A stretch of 64,000 nt of DNA from Pseudomonas kribbensis (GTDB taxonomy: Bacteria > Pseudomonadota > Gammaproteobacteria > Pseudomonadales > Pseudomonadaceae): contig NZ_CP029608.1 of assembly GCF_003352185.1 (NCBI RefSeq), positions 1,054,001-1,118,000 of the forward strand, in the 5' to 3' direction. Of the stretch, positions 10,439 through 19,640 are shown one piece after another. Under the pieces are notes generated by a model, which worked only from the letters and a program-made list of their open reading frames with translations, was not told where the DNA came from and ran no database searches. The number at the start of each line of letters is the position of its first letter. Position 1 is the first letter of the stretch. The position numbers and the translations under genes were made by a program.

Positions 10439-10735
10439 TCAGGCGTCAAGGTTAGCGCTAACCGCGCCTTGAGCGCACCAACCGCAAGCAAAGGGTTGGC
10501 CTATTTTTTCAATACGTTGCGTTGCGTCCAGCACCCATGCCCGCGACTGCCACGGCGGCTGGTGACGCAGATGCTGGGTGTGGCCGCAGGAGAGCTCGGC
10601 CACCCAGTGACCGTCCTCGTCCTGATGGAAGCCTGTGATCGTCGAATCCCGTTTGTCAGGGTTGTGTTCGCTTTCGAGCGATTGCTTCGCTAAACTTGGC
10701 CTTTCTATATTCTTATGCAAAAGGTCTCGCCCCAT
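10439..10735 (-). CDS. DUF3565 domain protein
   Basis: The small predicted soluble protein (98 codons from the ATG at 10735; an upstream ATG at 10765 is also open) has a compact domain with TGFHQDEDGHWVAELSCGH, an HLRHQPPW segment and a C-terminal ACGWC. The conserved Cys/His pattern suggests a metal-binding fold, but no function is known to me. It is head to head with slyD and their start codons overlap base for base: this ATG is 10735-10733 on the minus strand, slyD's is 10734-10736. A TTG six codons in is the only other possible start before the domain, so the 5' end is uncertain. Confidence 0.7.
   Translation of the reverse strand: MGRDLLHKNIERPSLAKQSLESEHNPDKRDSTITGFHQDEDGHWVAELSCGHTQHLRHQPPWQSRAWVLDATQRIEKIGQPFACGWCAQGAVSANLDA
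10682..10711 (+). promoter_or_regulatory. Sigma-70-like promoter for slyD
   Basis: TTGCTT at 10682-10687 and TATATT at 10706-10711 are separated by 18 bases, giving a short leader with AAAAGG before the slyD ATG. The promoter lies inside antisense codons of the DUF3565 gene. This is inferred from the match to consensus only. Confidence 0.45.
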
Positions 10736-11219
10736 GCTGATCGCCGCCAATAAGGCTGTCTCCATCGACTATACCCTGACCAACGACGCTGGTGAGGTCA
10801 TCGACAGCTCCGCCGGCGGCGCTCCGCTGGTTTACCTGCATGGCGCAGGCAACATCATCCCGGGCCTGGAAAAAGCCCTGGAAGGCAAGGAAGTCGGCAA
10901 CGAGCTGGAAGTTTCCGTCGAGCCGGAAGATGCCTACGGCGAGTACTCGGCCGAACTGGTCAGCACCCTGAGCCGCAGCATGTTCGAAGGCGTCGACGAG
11001 CTGGAAGTCGGCATGCAGTTCCACGCTTCGGCGCCGGACGGCCAGATGCAGATCGTCACCATCCGTGATCTGGACGGCGACGACGTCACCGTCGACGGCA
11101 ACCACCCGCTGGCCGGTCAGCGCCTGAACTTCAAAGTGAAGGTCGTTGCCATCCGTGACGCCAGCCAGGAAGAAGTCGCTCATGGTCACGTCCATGGCGA
11201 AGGTGGCCATCACCACTGA
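10734..11219 (+). CDS. slyD: FKBP-type peptidyl-prolyl isomerase SlyD
   Basis: SlyD is a cytosolic prolyl isomerase and chaperone with a metal-binding tail involved in nickel handling. The 161-residue protein has the FKBP fold interrupted by the insert-in-flap chaperone domain (about residues 65-125, starting near VEPEDAYGEY) and ends in a His-rich tail, HGHVHGEGGHHH. An upstream in-frame start at 10635 exists, but MLIAANKAVSIDYTL is the family N-terminus and is preceded by AAAAGG, so 10734 was chosen. Gene order (pta, then slyD and glutathione peroxidase) resembles P. aeruginosa. Confidence 0.94.
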   Translation: MLIAANKAVSIDYTLTNDAGEVIDSSAGGAPLVYLHGAGNIIPGLEKALEGKEVGNELEVSVEPEDAYGEYSAELVSTLSRSMFEGVDELEVGMQFHASAPDGQMQIVTIRDLDGDDVTVDGNHPLAGQRLNFKVKVVAIRDASQEEVAHGHVHGEGGHHH

Positions 11220-11248
11220 TTTTCTGCGCTAAGCTCAGAGAACTGGAG

Positions 11249-11270
11249 AGGCGCCCGAGGGCGCCTTTTT
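11249..11270 (+). terminator. Rho-independent terminator after slyD
   Basis: AGGCGCCC (11249-11256) pairs with GGGCGCCT (11259-11266) across a 2-base gap and is followed by T residues. Confidence 0.8.
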
Positions 11271-11341
11271 AGTCCGCGGCTGTCCTTGGTAGTCTCGCCA
11301 AGTGGCTGTTTCGAGTAGAACACGGGAATCTGGAGTTCGTC

Positions 11342-11824
11342 ATGAGTGCTTTTCACGACCTTAAGTTGACAGCCCTGGATGGTCAGGAGCTACCGCTGGC
11401 ACCCTTCAAGGGCCAAGTCGTGCTGGTGGTCAACGTCGCCTCCAAATGCGGCTTGACCCCACAGTACGCGGCGCTGGAAAACCTCTATCAGCAATACAAG
11501 GGCAAAGGCTTCAGCGTGCTGGGCCTGCCGTGCAACCAGTTTGCCGGTCAGGAACCGGGCAGCGAGCAGGAGATTCAGGAATTCTGCAGCCTCAACTATG
11601 GCGTGAGTTTTCCGTTGTCGAAGAAGCTCGAAGTCAACGGCCACGACCGTCATCAGCTCTACCGTCTGCTGGCGGGCGAGGGCGCCGAATTTCCCGGCGA
11701 CATCACCTGGAATTTCGAGAAATTCCTGCTCGGCAAGGACGGTCGTGTACTGGCCCGTTTCTCGCCGCGCACGGCGCCGGATGATCCTTCGGTGATCACG
11801 GCAATTGAAAAAGCCCTGAGCTGA
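11342..11824 (+). CDS. Glutathione peroxidase family protein (Cys type)
   Basis: This thiol peroxidase reduces H2O2 and organic hydroperoxides. The 160-residue thioredoxin-fold protein has the peroxidatic cysteine C36 (NVASKCGLT), C64 in LPCNQF as the likely resolving cysteine, Q70, and the W123-N124 pair of the catalytic tetrad (TWNFEKF). Bacterial Cys-type members usually take electrons from thioredoxin rather than glutathione, so the peroxide substrate is clear but the reductant is inferred. A thioredoxin reductase gene lies 3.6 kb downstream. Confidence 0.93.
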   Translation: MSAFHDLKLTALDGQELPLAPFKGQVVLVVNVASKCGLTPQYAALENLYQQYKGKGFSVLGLPCNQFAGQEPGSEQEIQEFCSLNYGVSFPLSKKLEVNGHDRHQLYRLLAGEGAEFPGDITWNFEKFLLGKDGRVLARFSPRTAPDDPSVITAIEKALS

Positions 11825-11830
11825 AACGCG

Positions 11831-11862
11831 AAAATCGCAGCCATCGAGCTGCGATTTTTTTT
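11831..11862 (+). terminator. Rho-independent terminator after glutathione peroxidase
   Basis: AAAATCGCAGC (11831-11841) pairs with GCTGCGATTTT (11848-11858), and a T-run follows. The flanking A-run would also permit minus-strand use. Confidence 0.85.
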
Positions 11863-11981
11863 GCCTGCCTTTTGACCCTTAATCATTCAGATCAATAGTG
11901 CTATGACACTGTTGGAACTCCGCATATTATCGCCGTCATATGAATTCAATGCCCGCCGATCAATTTTTCGTGGAGCCTCCC

Positions 11982-13085
11982 ATGCCTGTTCAAGCCTTGT
12001 TCAAACCGTTCCAGCTCGGTGCCCTCGAACTGCCGACCCGCGTGGTCATGGCACCGATGACCCGTTCGTTCTCTCCGGGTGGCGTACCCAACTCCAAAGT
12101 GATCGAGTACTACCGTCGTCGCGCGGCGGCCGGTGTCGGCCTGATCATCACCGAGGGCACCACCGTCGGCCATCAGGCCTCCAATGGCTACCCGAATGTG
12201 CCGCAGTTCTTCGGCGAAGCGGCACTGGCCGGCTGGAAGAAAGTCGTCGACGCAGTGCACGCCGAAGGCGGCAAGATTGTTCCGCAACTGTGGCACGTCG
12301 GTAGCGTTCGCCGCATTGGCACCGAGCCGGATGCCAGCGTGCCGGGTTATGGCCCGACCGAGAAACTCAAGGACGGTCAGGTCGTGGTGCACGGCATGAC
12401 CAAACAGGACATCCAGGACGTGATCGCGGCCTTCGCCCAGGCTGCCAAAGATGCCAAGAGCATCGGCATGGACGGCGTGGAGATCCACGGCGCCCACGGT
12501 TACCTGATCGACCAGTTCTTCTGGGAAGGCAGCAACCAGCGCACCGACGAATACGGCGGCAGCCTGGCCAACCGTTTGCGTTTCGCCATCGAGTTGATCC
12601 AGGCCGTGCGCGCTGCAGTGGGCGAGGGCTTCCCGATCATCTTCCGCTTCTCGCAGTGGAAGCAGCAGGACTACACCGCGCGTCTGGTGCAAACCCCGGA
12701 GGCGCTGGGCGAGTTTCTCAAGCCGTTGTCCGACGCCGGCGTGGATATTTTCCACTGCTCGACGCGCCGTTTCTGGGAGCCGGAATTCGACGGTTCCGAA
12801 CTGAACCTGGCGGGCTGGACTCGCAAGCTGACCGGCAAACCGACCATCACCGTCGGCAGCGTCGGCCTTGATGGCGAGTTCCTGCAGTTCATGGTCAACA
12901 CCGACAAGGTGGCGCAACCGGCCAGCCTGGAAAAGCTGCTGGAGCGTCTGAACAACGATGAGTTCGATCTGGTGGCCGTGGGCCGTGCGCTGTTGGTGGA
13001 TCCGGACTGGGCGCAGAAAGTGCGTGAAGGCCGCGAGCAGGACATTCTGCCGTTCAGCCGTGAGGCGTTGATGACGCTGGTTTGA
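11982..13085 (+). CDS. Old yellow enzyme family alkene reductase
   Basis: This FMN-dependent NAD(P)H oxidoreductase of the OYE family (367 residues) typically reduces activated C=C bonds of enals, enones, nitro-olefins or nitrate esters. The TIM barrel has the substrate-anion-binding pair H169/H172 in HGAHGY, the FMN-binding MAPMTRS segment, and VAVGRALLVDPDW at the phosphate-binding end. The ORF opens at 11940, but GGAG precedes the ATG at 11982 and MPVQALFKPF is the family-like start. The 3' end overlaps the convergent glycosyltransferase by 32 bases. The physiological substrate cannot be deduced. Confidence 0.92.
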   Translation: MPVQALFKPFQLGALELPTRVVMAPMTRSFSPGGVPNSKVIEYYRRRAAAGVGLIITEGTTVGHQASNGYPNVPQFFGEAALAGWKKVVDAVHAEGGKIVPQLWHVGSVRRIGTEPDASVPGYGPTEKLKDGQVVVHGMTKQDIQDVIAAFAQAAKDAKSIGMDGVEIHGAHGYLIDQFFWEGSNQRTDEYGGSLANRLRFAIELIQAVRAAVGEGFPIIFRFSQWKQQDYTARLVQTPEALGEFLKPLSDAGVDIFHCSTRRFWEPEFDGSELNLAGWTRKLTGKPTITVGSVGLDGEFLQFMVNTDKVAQPASLEKLLERLNNDEFDLVAVGRALLVDPDWAQKVREGREQDILPFSREALMTLV

Positions 13086-14250
13086 TTGCCGTGGGGGGCT
13101 TGTCGCGCAGGTCGCGGCAAGCTCCCTGCAAATGGTTTTCAAACTGCTCGATGATGGCCGCCCAGCCTTGACGACTGGCATGTTGGCGGGCGTTCAATCT
13201 GACGCAGCGCAAGGTTTCATCCTCTTCCAGCAGCCACTGCGCTGCATCGAAAAACGCCTCTTCATCCCCCGGCATTGCCAGCACGCCGTTGTAGCCGTGG
13301 CGAATATGCTGCGCAGCCGCTGCCTGATCGTAGGCCACCACGCCAAGGCCTGACGCCAGAGCTTCCAGCACGACGTTGCCGAACGTCTCGGTCATGCTCG
13401 GAAACAGGAACAGATCGCCGGACGCGTAGTGCGCCGCCAATGCTTCGCCACGTTGGGAGCCGCAGAAGATCGCTTCGGGCAATTCCTTTTCCAGGGCCAC
13501 CCGTTGTGGCCCGTCACCGACGATGATCAGTTTCAGATTGCGTTGCGGGTACGCGCCGGCGAGCTTGTCGAAGCAGCGTTTGAGCAGACCAAGATTCTTT
13601 TCCGGCGCCAGGCGTCCTACGTGAATCACGGCGATGTCCTGCTCGCTCAGTCCCCATTGTTCACGCAGGGCGTTCAGGCGTTTGGTCGGGTGGAACAACT
13701 GGCTGTCGACGCCTCGGGACAGCAGCGCCAGACGATCGAAATGCCGCCGTTCCAGTTCCAGTCGCTGGCTGACGCTCGGCACCAGGGTCAGCGCCGAACG
13801 ATTGTGGAACCAGCGCAGATAGTGGGTCAGCAAACGCGTCAGCAAGCCGAGACCGTACTGATTGGTGTACTGCTGGAAATTGGTGTGGAAACCACTGACC
13901 ACGGCGATGCCCAGACGACGTGCCGCGCGCAGTGCCGATAACCCGAGCGGACCTTCGGTGGCGATGTACAGCACGTCCGGGCGCTGGCGTGTCCAGCGGC
14001 GCAGCAACTTGTGCATCGACGACTGACCCCACTGCAACCCCGGATAACCCGGCAGCGGCCAGCCCCGGCACAACAGCAGCGCATCGTCTTCACTGCGCTG
14101 CGGATCGTCACCCTGACGCGGCCGCACCAGTTCCACCCGATGCCCGCGCGCGCGCAAGCCGTCGCACAAGCGGCCAAGGGTATTGGCCACGCCGTTGATT
14201 TCCGGTGGGAAGGTTTCGCTGATCAGGGTGATATGTAGAGCTGTCGTCAT
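13054..14250 (-). CDS. GT4-family glycosyltransferase
   Basis: This 398-residue GT-B fold enzyme resembles GDP-mannose or UDP-sugar dependent alpha-glycosyltransferases acting on lipid acceptors. The N-terminal ETFPPEINGVANTL segment is the acceptor-side signature, GRLAPEKNL marks the second Rossmann domain, and ETFGNVVLEALASG is the EX7E donor-binding motif. Acceptor and product are unknown; phosphate-starvation glycolipid synthesis or exopolysaccharide work are possibilities. The start is uncertain: ATG at 14250 gives MTTALHITLIS, which fits the family, but an ATG at 14274 is in frame, and a perfect 8-bp inverted repeat occupies the space where a ribosome binding site for 14250 should be. 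Confidence 0.88.
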   Translation of the reverse strand: MTTALHITLISETFPPEINGVANTLGRLCDGLRARGHRVELVRPRQGDDPQRSEDDALLLCRGWPLPGYPGLQWGQSSMHKLLRRWTRQRPDVLYIATEGPLGLSALRAARRLGIAVVSGFHTNFQQYTNQYGLGLLTRLLTHYLRWFHNRSALTLVPSVSQRLELERRHFDRLALLSRGVDSQLFHPTKRLNALREQWGLSEQDIAVIHVGRLAPEKNLGLLKRCFDKLAGAYPQRNLKLIIVGDGPQRVALEKELPEAIFCGSQRGEALAAHYASGDLFLFPSMTETFGNVVLEALASGLGVVAYDQAAAAQHIRHGYNGVLAMPGDEEAFFDAAQWLLEEDETLRCVRLNARQHASRQGWAAIIEQFENHLQGACRDLRDKPPTAIKPASSTPHG

Positions 14251-14272
14251 GGCCTCAGTGTCGGCTGAGGCC
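14251..14272. repeat. Inverted repeat touching the glycosyltransferase start codon
   Basis: GGCCTCAG (14251-14258) and CTGAGGCC (14265-14272) form a perfect 8-bp stem with a 6-base loop, ending 1 base from the ATG at 14250-14248. It could be an operator or a translation-controlling hairpin, or simply codons if translation starts at 14274. Confidence 0.5.
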
Positions 14273-14316
14273 ATGTCGCGCTTGTGACGTTCGGATGATG
14301 GATTTGTGACGTGCGC

Positions 14317-15069
14317 TCAGCGTTGTGTCACGAGGTTTTCGGCACCGCGCTCGCGTACCCAGAACAACGTTGCCCCGGCCACCGCAGCGGGCATCATCAG
14401 GATGTTCACCACCGGGATCAGCAGCGCCAGGTAGACGATCCCGCCGAAGCTCATGCTTTGCCAGCGCTTCTGGCGCAGCCAGGCGAGCATCTCGTTCCAG
14501 CCCAGTTTGTGGTTGTCCGCCGGGTAGTCGATGTACTGGATCGCCATCATCCATACGCCGAACAGCAGCCACAGCGGCGCGGCGATAATGTTCACCATCG
14601 GGATGAACGACAGGATGAACAGGCCGATGGCCCGGGGCAGGAAGTAGCCCAGTTTGCGCATTTCCCGGGCGAGGGTGCGTGGGATCATCGCAATCAGTTC
14701 GCCCCAGCTGAAGGCCGGGAAATCGTCGGTGCCGCGCACCACGACTTCGACTTTCTCCGCGAGAAATCCGTTGAACGGCGCGGCGATCACGTTGGCGAGC
14801 ATGGTGAAAGTGAAGAACACCATCAACGCCACCAGCACCACGAACAGCGGCCACAGGATGTAGCTCAGGAAGCTCAGCCAGTCGGGGAGCGACGGCATCA
14901 GGGAATCGACCCACAGGCTGAACTGGTGACCGGCGAAATAGATCAATCCGACGAACAGCACCAGGTTGATCGCCAGCGGCAGCAGCACAAACAGGCGCAG
15001 GCCAGGACTCAGGACCAGTTTCAGGCCTTCGCGCAGGTATTGCGGGCCGGAGAGAACAGGGGCGGGCAT
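14317..15069 (-). CDS. cysZ: Sulfate transporter CysZ
   Basis: CysZ is an inner-membrane high-affinity sulfate permease that feeds cysteine synthesis. The 250-residue protein has an even distribution of hydrophobic segments (about 22-45, 65-95, 140-170 and 200-225) and the family start [18 protein letters not shown]. It links functionally to cysD-cysNC earlier in the window. It is transcribed divergently from trxB, as I recall from P. aeruginosa. Confidence 0.92.
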   Translation of the reverse strand: MPAPVLSGPQYLREGLKLVLSPGLRLFVLLPLAINLVLFVGLIYFAGHQFSLWVDSLMPSLPDWLSFLSYILWPLFVVLVALMVFFTFTMLANVIAAPFNGFLAEKVEVVVRGTDDFPAFSWGELIAMIPRTLAREMRKLGYFLPRAIGLFILSFIPMVNIIAAPLWLLFGVWMMAIQYIDYPADNHKLGWNEMLAWLRQKRWQSMSFGGIVYLALLIPVVNILMMPAAVAGATLFWVRERGAENLVTQR

Positions 15070-16344
<1,275 letters not shown>

Positions 16345-16356
16345 GAACGCAGACAT

Positions 16357-16386
16357 AAAAAACCGGCCAATTGGCCGGTTTTTTTG
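16357..16386. terminator. Perfect palindromic terminator between trxB and hopJ
   Basis: The segment 16357-16384 is a 28-base perfect palindrome centred between 16370 and 16371, with A-run and T-run flanks. It serves trxB and the convergent HopJ gene. Confidence 0.88.
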
Positions 16387-16407
16387 TACCTGCGATCCGC
16401 TCGGGAA

Positions 16408-16746
16408 TCAGCGGCGGGTCAGCGGCTGCGCGTCGAACTTCACACCGGCCAGACCGTGCTTGATCAGCGCACGGATATTGCCGTGATCGCTACCTTCAGG
16501 CGTTGCCACAACCGAACGGTAGTGTTCGCCGAACGCCAGCAGCGCTTCTTCATCGCTCAAGCCTTCCAGCAGCGCCAGACCCAGAGTCTTGCACGAGCCT
16601 TCGTTTTGCCCGGCCGCGTTTTCCACGCCGCCGTTGTTGAACGCCTGAGGCTGGTAGTCGTAACCGGCGGCGATGAACGCCAGGGTATCGGCAAAAACGT
16701 GTTCGCCGCTCTTGAGGCTGGCGCGCAGGGTGTTCAGATCACTCAT
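16408..16746 (-). CDS. HopJ type III effector family protein
   Basis: This 112-residue protein belongs to the family named after P. syringae HopJ (HopPmaJ). It is found in nearly all Pseudomonas including strains without type III secretion, so a housekeeping role is likely and secretion should not be assumed. Visible are YDYQPQAFNNGG and NAAGQNEGSCKTLGLALL, which read like a conserved ligand-binding core. The ATG at 16746 follows AGGAAAA-type purines; the longer ORF upstream is DUF1244 coding sequence in another frame. It overlaps the DUF1244 gene by 8 bases and must be translated with it. Confidence 0.9.
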   Translation of the reverse strand: MSDLNTLRASLKSGEHVFADTLAFIAAGYDYQPQAFNNGGVENAAGQNEGSCKTLGLALLEGLSDEEALLAFGEHYRSVVATPEGSDHGNIRALIKHGLAGVKFDAQPLTRR

Positions 16747-17035
16747 TAGGTTTTCCTTTGGCGAACGCCGCTTGTTGTTCGGCGCTGGCTTCTTGCTGAA
16801 ATTGGGCTTTCCACTCGGCGTACGGCATGCCGTAAACCACTTCCCGGGCATCGTCGAGGCTGACCTCGATCTGGCGCTCGTCGGCGGCGGCCTTGTACCA
16901 CTTCGACAGGCAGTTGCGGCAGAACCCGGAGAGGTTCATCAGGTCGATGTTCTGCACATCCTTGCGGCTGTCCAGGTGGGCAACCAGCCGGCGGAAGGCG
17001 GCGGCTTCGAGTTCGAGGCGTTGTTGTTCGGTCAT
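16739..17035 (-). CDS. DUF1244 domain protein
   Basis: The small protein (98 residues from MTEQQRLELE) contains a family-conserved core with CRNCLSKWY, where the CxxC pair may bind metal, and AREVVYGMPYAEWK. The function is unknown. Its stop overlaps the hopJ-family start, indicating translational coupling, so the two proteins probably act in one process. ATG 17035 was preferred over 17074 because the extension is not family-like. Confidence 0.88.
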   Translation of the reverse strand: MTEQQRLELEAAAFRRLVAHLDSRKDVQNIDLMNLSGFCRNCLSKWYKAAADERQIEVSLDDAREVVYGMPYAEWKAQFQQEASAEQQAAFAKGKPNE

Positions 17036-17054
17036 GGAAGTCTCTTCGAGACAG

Positions 17055-17150
17055 CTGAGAGCGGCAAGCTCCAAGCTGCAAGATTCTGAAATGTGGGGTG
17101 CCTTTAGCTTACCGCTTGCAGCTCGAAGCTTGAAGCTTAGCGGCTTGCCG
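17055..17150. repeat. Imperfect inverted intergenic repeat (AAGCTGCAAG type)
   Basis: GCGGCAAGCTCCAAGCTGCA (17061-17080) faces CTTGCAGCTCGAAGCTTG (17115-17132) and GCGGCTTGCCGC (17140-17151) in inverted orientation. Modules of this AAGCTGCAAG kind recur between Pseudomonas genes. The right edge runs into the folX 3' end. Boundaries are approximate. Confidence 0.5.
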
Positions 17151-17508
17151 CGAGCGTGATCGACACCGACTCGGCAAAACGCAACGCGTGCGGCTTGTCG
17201 ACTTCGACCTCGGCGTACAGCACCGATTCGTTGGCCATCACCAGATCCAGCAGCTCCTGGGTCAGGCGTTCGAGCAGCGCGAAGCGGTTGCCCTCCACGT
17301 GGGCGATGATCGCCTTGGTGATGGTGCGGTAGTTCAACGCGTGGTCGATGTCGTTGTCACGCACCGCTTCCTGCGCGGCGTACAGGATGGTCAGGTTGAT
17401 CAGCACATCCTGCTTGTTGAGGATTTCGTCCTCGTTGATCCCGATAAAGGTGCGCAGGCGCAGATCCTTGACCCGGATGCGCGCCATTCCCGGTTGAAGT
17501 TGTGGCAT
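17137..17508 (-). CDS. folX: Dihydroneopterin triphosphate 2'-epimerase
   Basis: FolX epimerises 7,8-dihydroneopterin triphosphate to dihydromonapterin triphosphate, a step towards tetrahydromonapterin, the cofactor for phenylalanine hydroxylase in Pseudomonas. The 123-residue sequence has the FolB/FolX tunnel fold with [18 protein letters not shown] and the lysine-containing YRTITKAI region. FolX rather than FolB (aldolase) is chosen because of the adjacent folE1 and folM. It lies directly after folE on the same strand with no gap. Confidence 0.9.
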   Translation of the reverse strand: MPQLQPGMARIRVKDLRLRTFIGINEDEILNKQDVLINLTILYAAQEAVRDNDIDHALNYRTITKAIIAHVEGNRFALLERLTQELLDLVMANESVLYAEVEVDKPHALRFAESVSITLAASR

Positions 17509-18069
17509 TTACTTGCTCCGTCCAATCAATTGCAGGAACTCCTGGCGGGTGTTGCTCGACTCGCGGAAGGCGCCGAGCATGACCGAGGTGTTCATGGTCG
17601 AATTCTGTTTCTCGACACCGCGCATCATCATGCACATGTGTCGGGCTTCGATGACCACCGCGACACCGGCGGCATCGGTGACTTGCTGGACCGCCTCGGC
17701 GATCTGGCGGGTGAGGTTTTCCTGGATCTGCAGGCGGCGGGCGAACATGTCCACCAGCCGTGCGATCTTCGACAGTCCCAGCACCTTGCCTGTCGGAATA
17801 TAAGCCACATGGGCCTTGCCGATGAAGGGCAGCAGGTGATGTTCGCACAACGAGTAGAGCTCGATGTCGGCGACGATGATCATCTCGTCGCTGTCGGAAG
17901 CAAACAGTGCACCATTGACGATCTCGTCGACGCTCTGTTCATAGCCGTGACACAGATACTGCATGGCCTTGGCCGCGCGCACCGGCGTGTCGAGCAAGCC
18001 TTCACGGTCGGGATCTTCACCGAGGCCGATGAGGATCTCGCGGTAGTTTTCGGGCAGGGAACGGGTCAT
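17509..18069 (-). CDS. folE: GTP cyclohydrolase I, FolE1-type
   Basis: This enzyme converts GTP to 7,8-dihydroneopterin triphosphate. The 186-residue protein has zinc ligands C75 and H78 ([10 protein letters not shown]) and C146 (RHMCMMMRG), and the conserved [15 protein letters not shown] segment. In pseudomonads this paralogue in the folX-folM cluster is thought to feed monapterin rather than folate, with other FolE copies elsewhere. That assignment is from context, not from the residues. Confidence 0.95.
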   Translation of the reverse strand: MTRSLPENYREILIGLGEDPDREGLLDTPVRAAKAMQYLCHGYEQSVDEIVNGALFASDSDEMIIVADIELYSLCEHHLLPFIGKAHVAYIPTGKVLGLSKIARLVDMFARRLQIQENLTRQIAEAVQQVTDAAGVAVVIEARHMCMMMRGVEKQNSTMNTSVMLGAFRESSNTRQEFLQLIGRSK

Positions 18070-18091
18070 GGAGCATCCTCGCGGGGGCGTT

Positions 18092-18802
18092 TTACTTGAC
18101 GTGCCGCCCGCCGTTGACGGTCAGGGTGGTGCCGGTGACATAAGGGTTGTCGAGCAGATAACGCAGGCTCTGATAGATCACTTCGCTGCCCGGCTCGATG
18201 CCCAGCGCGGACTTGGCCAGCGCCTTGGCACGGTATGCCGCGTCGTCGTCGGGATTGAACAATAGCAGGGCCGGCGCGATGCCGTTGACCTTGATCGACG
18301 GGGCGTAGCGCGCGGCGAAGGACAGCGTGAGGCTGTCGAGCCCGGCCTTGCTGGCGCAGTAGCCGATATGTTTGCTGCTGCCCTTGCGCGTGACGTCGTC
18401 GCTGATGTGGATGATGTCGGCTGGGCTCGACCGTTGCAGCAGATCAGCGCAATGCAGGTTGATCAGGTACGGCGCCAGCATGTGGATGTTGAACATGCGG
18501 GTGAAGGCCTCGGCTTCGCCGTCGCCGTTTTCCGCCAGCCATTCGGAAGCGTTGTGCACGATGGCCCGCAGGCTGTCGGTGTGGGTCTTCAGTTCAGTGA
18601 TGAAAGCGAGGATCGAGGCCTCACTGGAAAAATCCGCGAATACCCCGATGGCCCCCAGATCCCTTAACGTTTTCACACCGGGACGTTCGCTGCGGTAGGT
18701 GAAGATGACCCGGTGGCCGTCTTCCAGCAGCCGCTGCGCGCAATGCAGCCCGACGCGCTGGCCGGCGCCAGTAATGAGAATGGGGGCTGCAAAGGAGGTC
18801 AT
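18092..18802 (-). CDS. folM: Dihydromonapterin reductase (SDR)
   Basis: FolM reduces 7,8-dihydromonapterin to the tetrahydro cofactor using NADPH. The 236-residue short-chain dehydrogenase has the nucleotide motif [10 protein letters not shown] (11-20), S134, Y148 and K152 (YCASK), and a C-terminal [18 protein letters not shown]. Clustering with folE and folX in the order folM-folE-folX on one strand supports FolM over a generic SDR. The product cofactor would support phenylalanine to tyrosine conversion, and hence the hmg pathway later in the window. Confidence 0.92.
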   Translation of the reverse strand: MTSFAAPILITGAGQRVGLHCAQRLLEDGHRVIFTYRSERPGVKTLRDLGAIGVFADFSSEASILAFITELKTHTDSLRAIVHNASEWLAENGDGEAEAFTRMFNIHMLAPYLINLHCADLLQRSSPADIIHISDDVTRKGSSKHIGYCASKAGLDSLTLSFAARYAPSIKVNGIAPALLLFNPDDDAAYRAKALAKSALGIEPGSEVIYQSLRYLLDNPYVTGTTLTVNGGRHVK

Positions 18803-18858
18803 GATCGGCTCGCGTCGAGGTCAGAGCAAAAACTATAACAGCGACGCGAGCGATGGTT

Positions 18859-19428
18859 TCAGCGATTTTGCGCAGGCGCCGCACCGGGCAATGGACTGGC
18901 CTGGGCACCGTTGAGCCAGCCGGCCAGCAGACGCGTCGACAGCGGGATGAAGAAATAGACCATCAACGGTGTCAGGCACAGCGTGCTGATGAATACGCGG
19001 GGCAACAGGCTCATTTCACCGAGCAGCGGGCCCAGCACGAAGTTGAACAGCAGCGACACCGGGAAGAACGCCAGCCAGATCGCTACGGCCTGTTTCCAGC
19101 GTGGTGGGCGGACGCCTGCTGCGCCGAACCAGCCTTCGATGCCGCTGACCCGATGTTCCTTCGGATGGGCGAACAGATCACTGCCACGGGACAGCCACGC
19201 GGTGCGCGACGCCGAGTGCTCCCAGGCATGCAGGGTCTGTTCGTCGACAAAGCGGAAAATGATCTGAAACTCATTGTCGCCGGGAGGCGGAGCCAGGACG
19301 CCGGAACCGAGATAACCGGGGAAATCGGTGGCCAGTTGTTCGCCTTCGCGCAGCCAGGCGATCAAGTCCTGATAGCGACCATCGGCGACGCGACGGGCGA
19401 CCATCAGCGTGACGGGGGAAGTAGACAT
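18859..19428 (-). CDS. Antibiotic biosynthesis monooxygenase (ABM) domain protein with C-terminal membrane segments
   Basis: The 189-residue protein has an N-terminal ferredoxin-like ABM domain (about 1-105; PVTLMVARRVADGRYQDL, then PGDNEFQIIFRF) and a C-terminal half with hydrophobic helices (about 122-145 and 152-175). This two-part architecture is common in proteobacteria but its function is unknown; the name does not imply antibiotic synthesis. The start MSTSPVTLMV at 19428 fits the domain boundary better than the ORF opening at 19518. Confidence 0.82.
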   Translation of the reverse strand: MSTSPVTLMVARRVADGRYQDLIAWLREGEQLATDFPGYLGSGVLAPPPGDNEFQIIFRFVDEQTLHAWEHSASRTAWLSRGSDLFAHPKEHRVSGIEGWFGAAGVRPPRWKQAVAIWLAFFPVSLLFNFVLGPLLGEMSLLPRVFISTLCLTPLMVYFFIPLSTRLLAGWLNGAQASPLPGAAPAQNR

Positions 19429-19640
19429 TGTGTATCTCCGAATTGCATTTGCGTCGCTCCGGGTAGGAGTTTCGCCTGACGCAGCGCCGGGGTAGAGGGC
19501 TGCGCTTTCGACAAGCAAGGATTATTCCTGATTATTGTGACGAAACCAGAGACGTTCGTCCCATTTCATCGCTTGAATCGGAACGGGGCATCAGAGGTAG
19601 AATGGGATCCAACTACGCCAACAAGGACGTGTCCGCACAC

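Noticed and set aside
8059..10455. 798-codon plus-strand frame opposite pta
   Set aside because: Antisense shadow of pta, rich in His/Gln/Arg, with no motif.
18859..19428. Antibiotic biosynthesis gene cluster based on the ABM domain
   Set aside because: The neighbours are pterin and regulatory genes, with no biosynthetic enzymes; ABM domains occur in many unrelated proteins.
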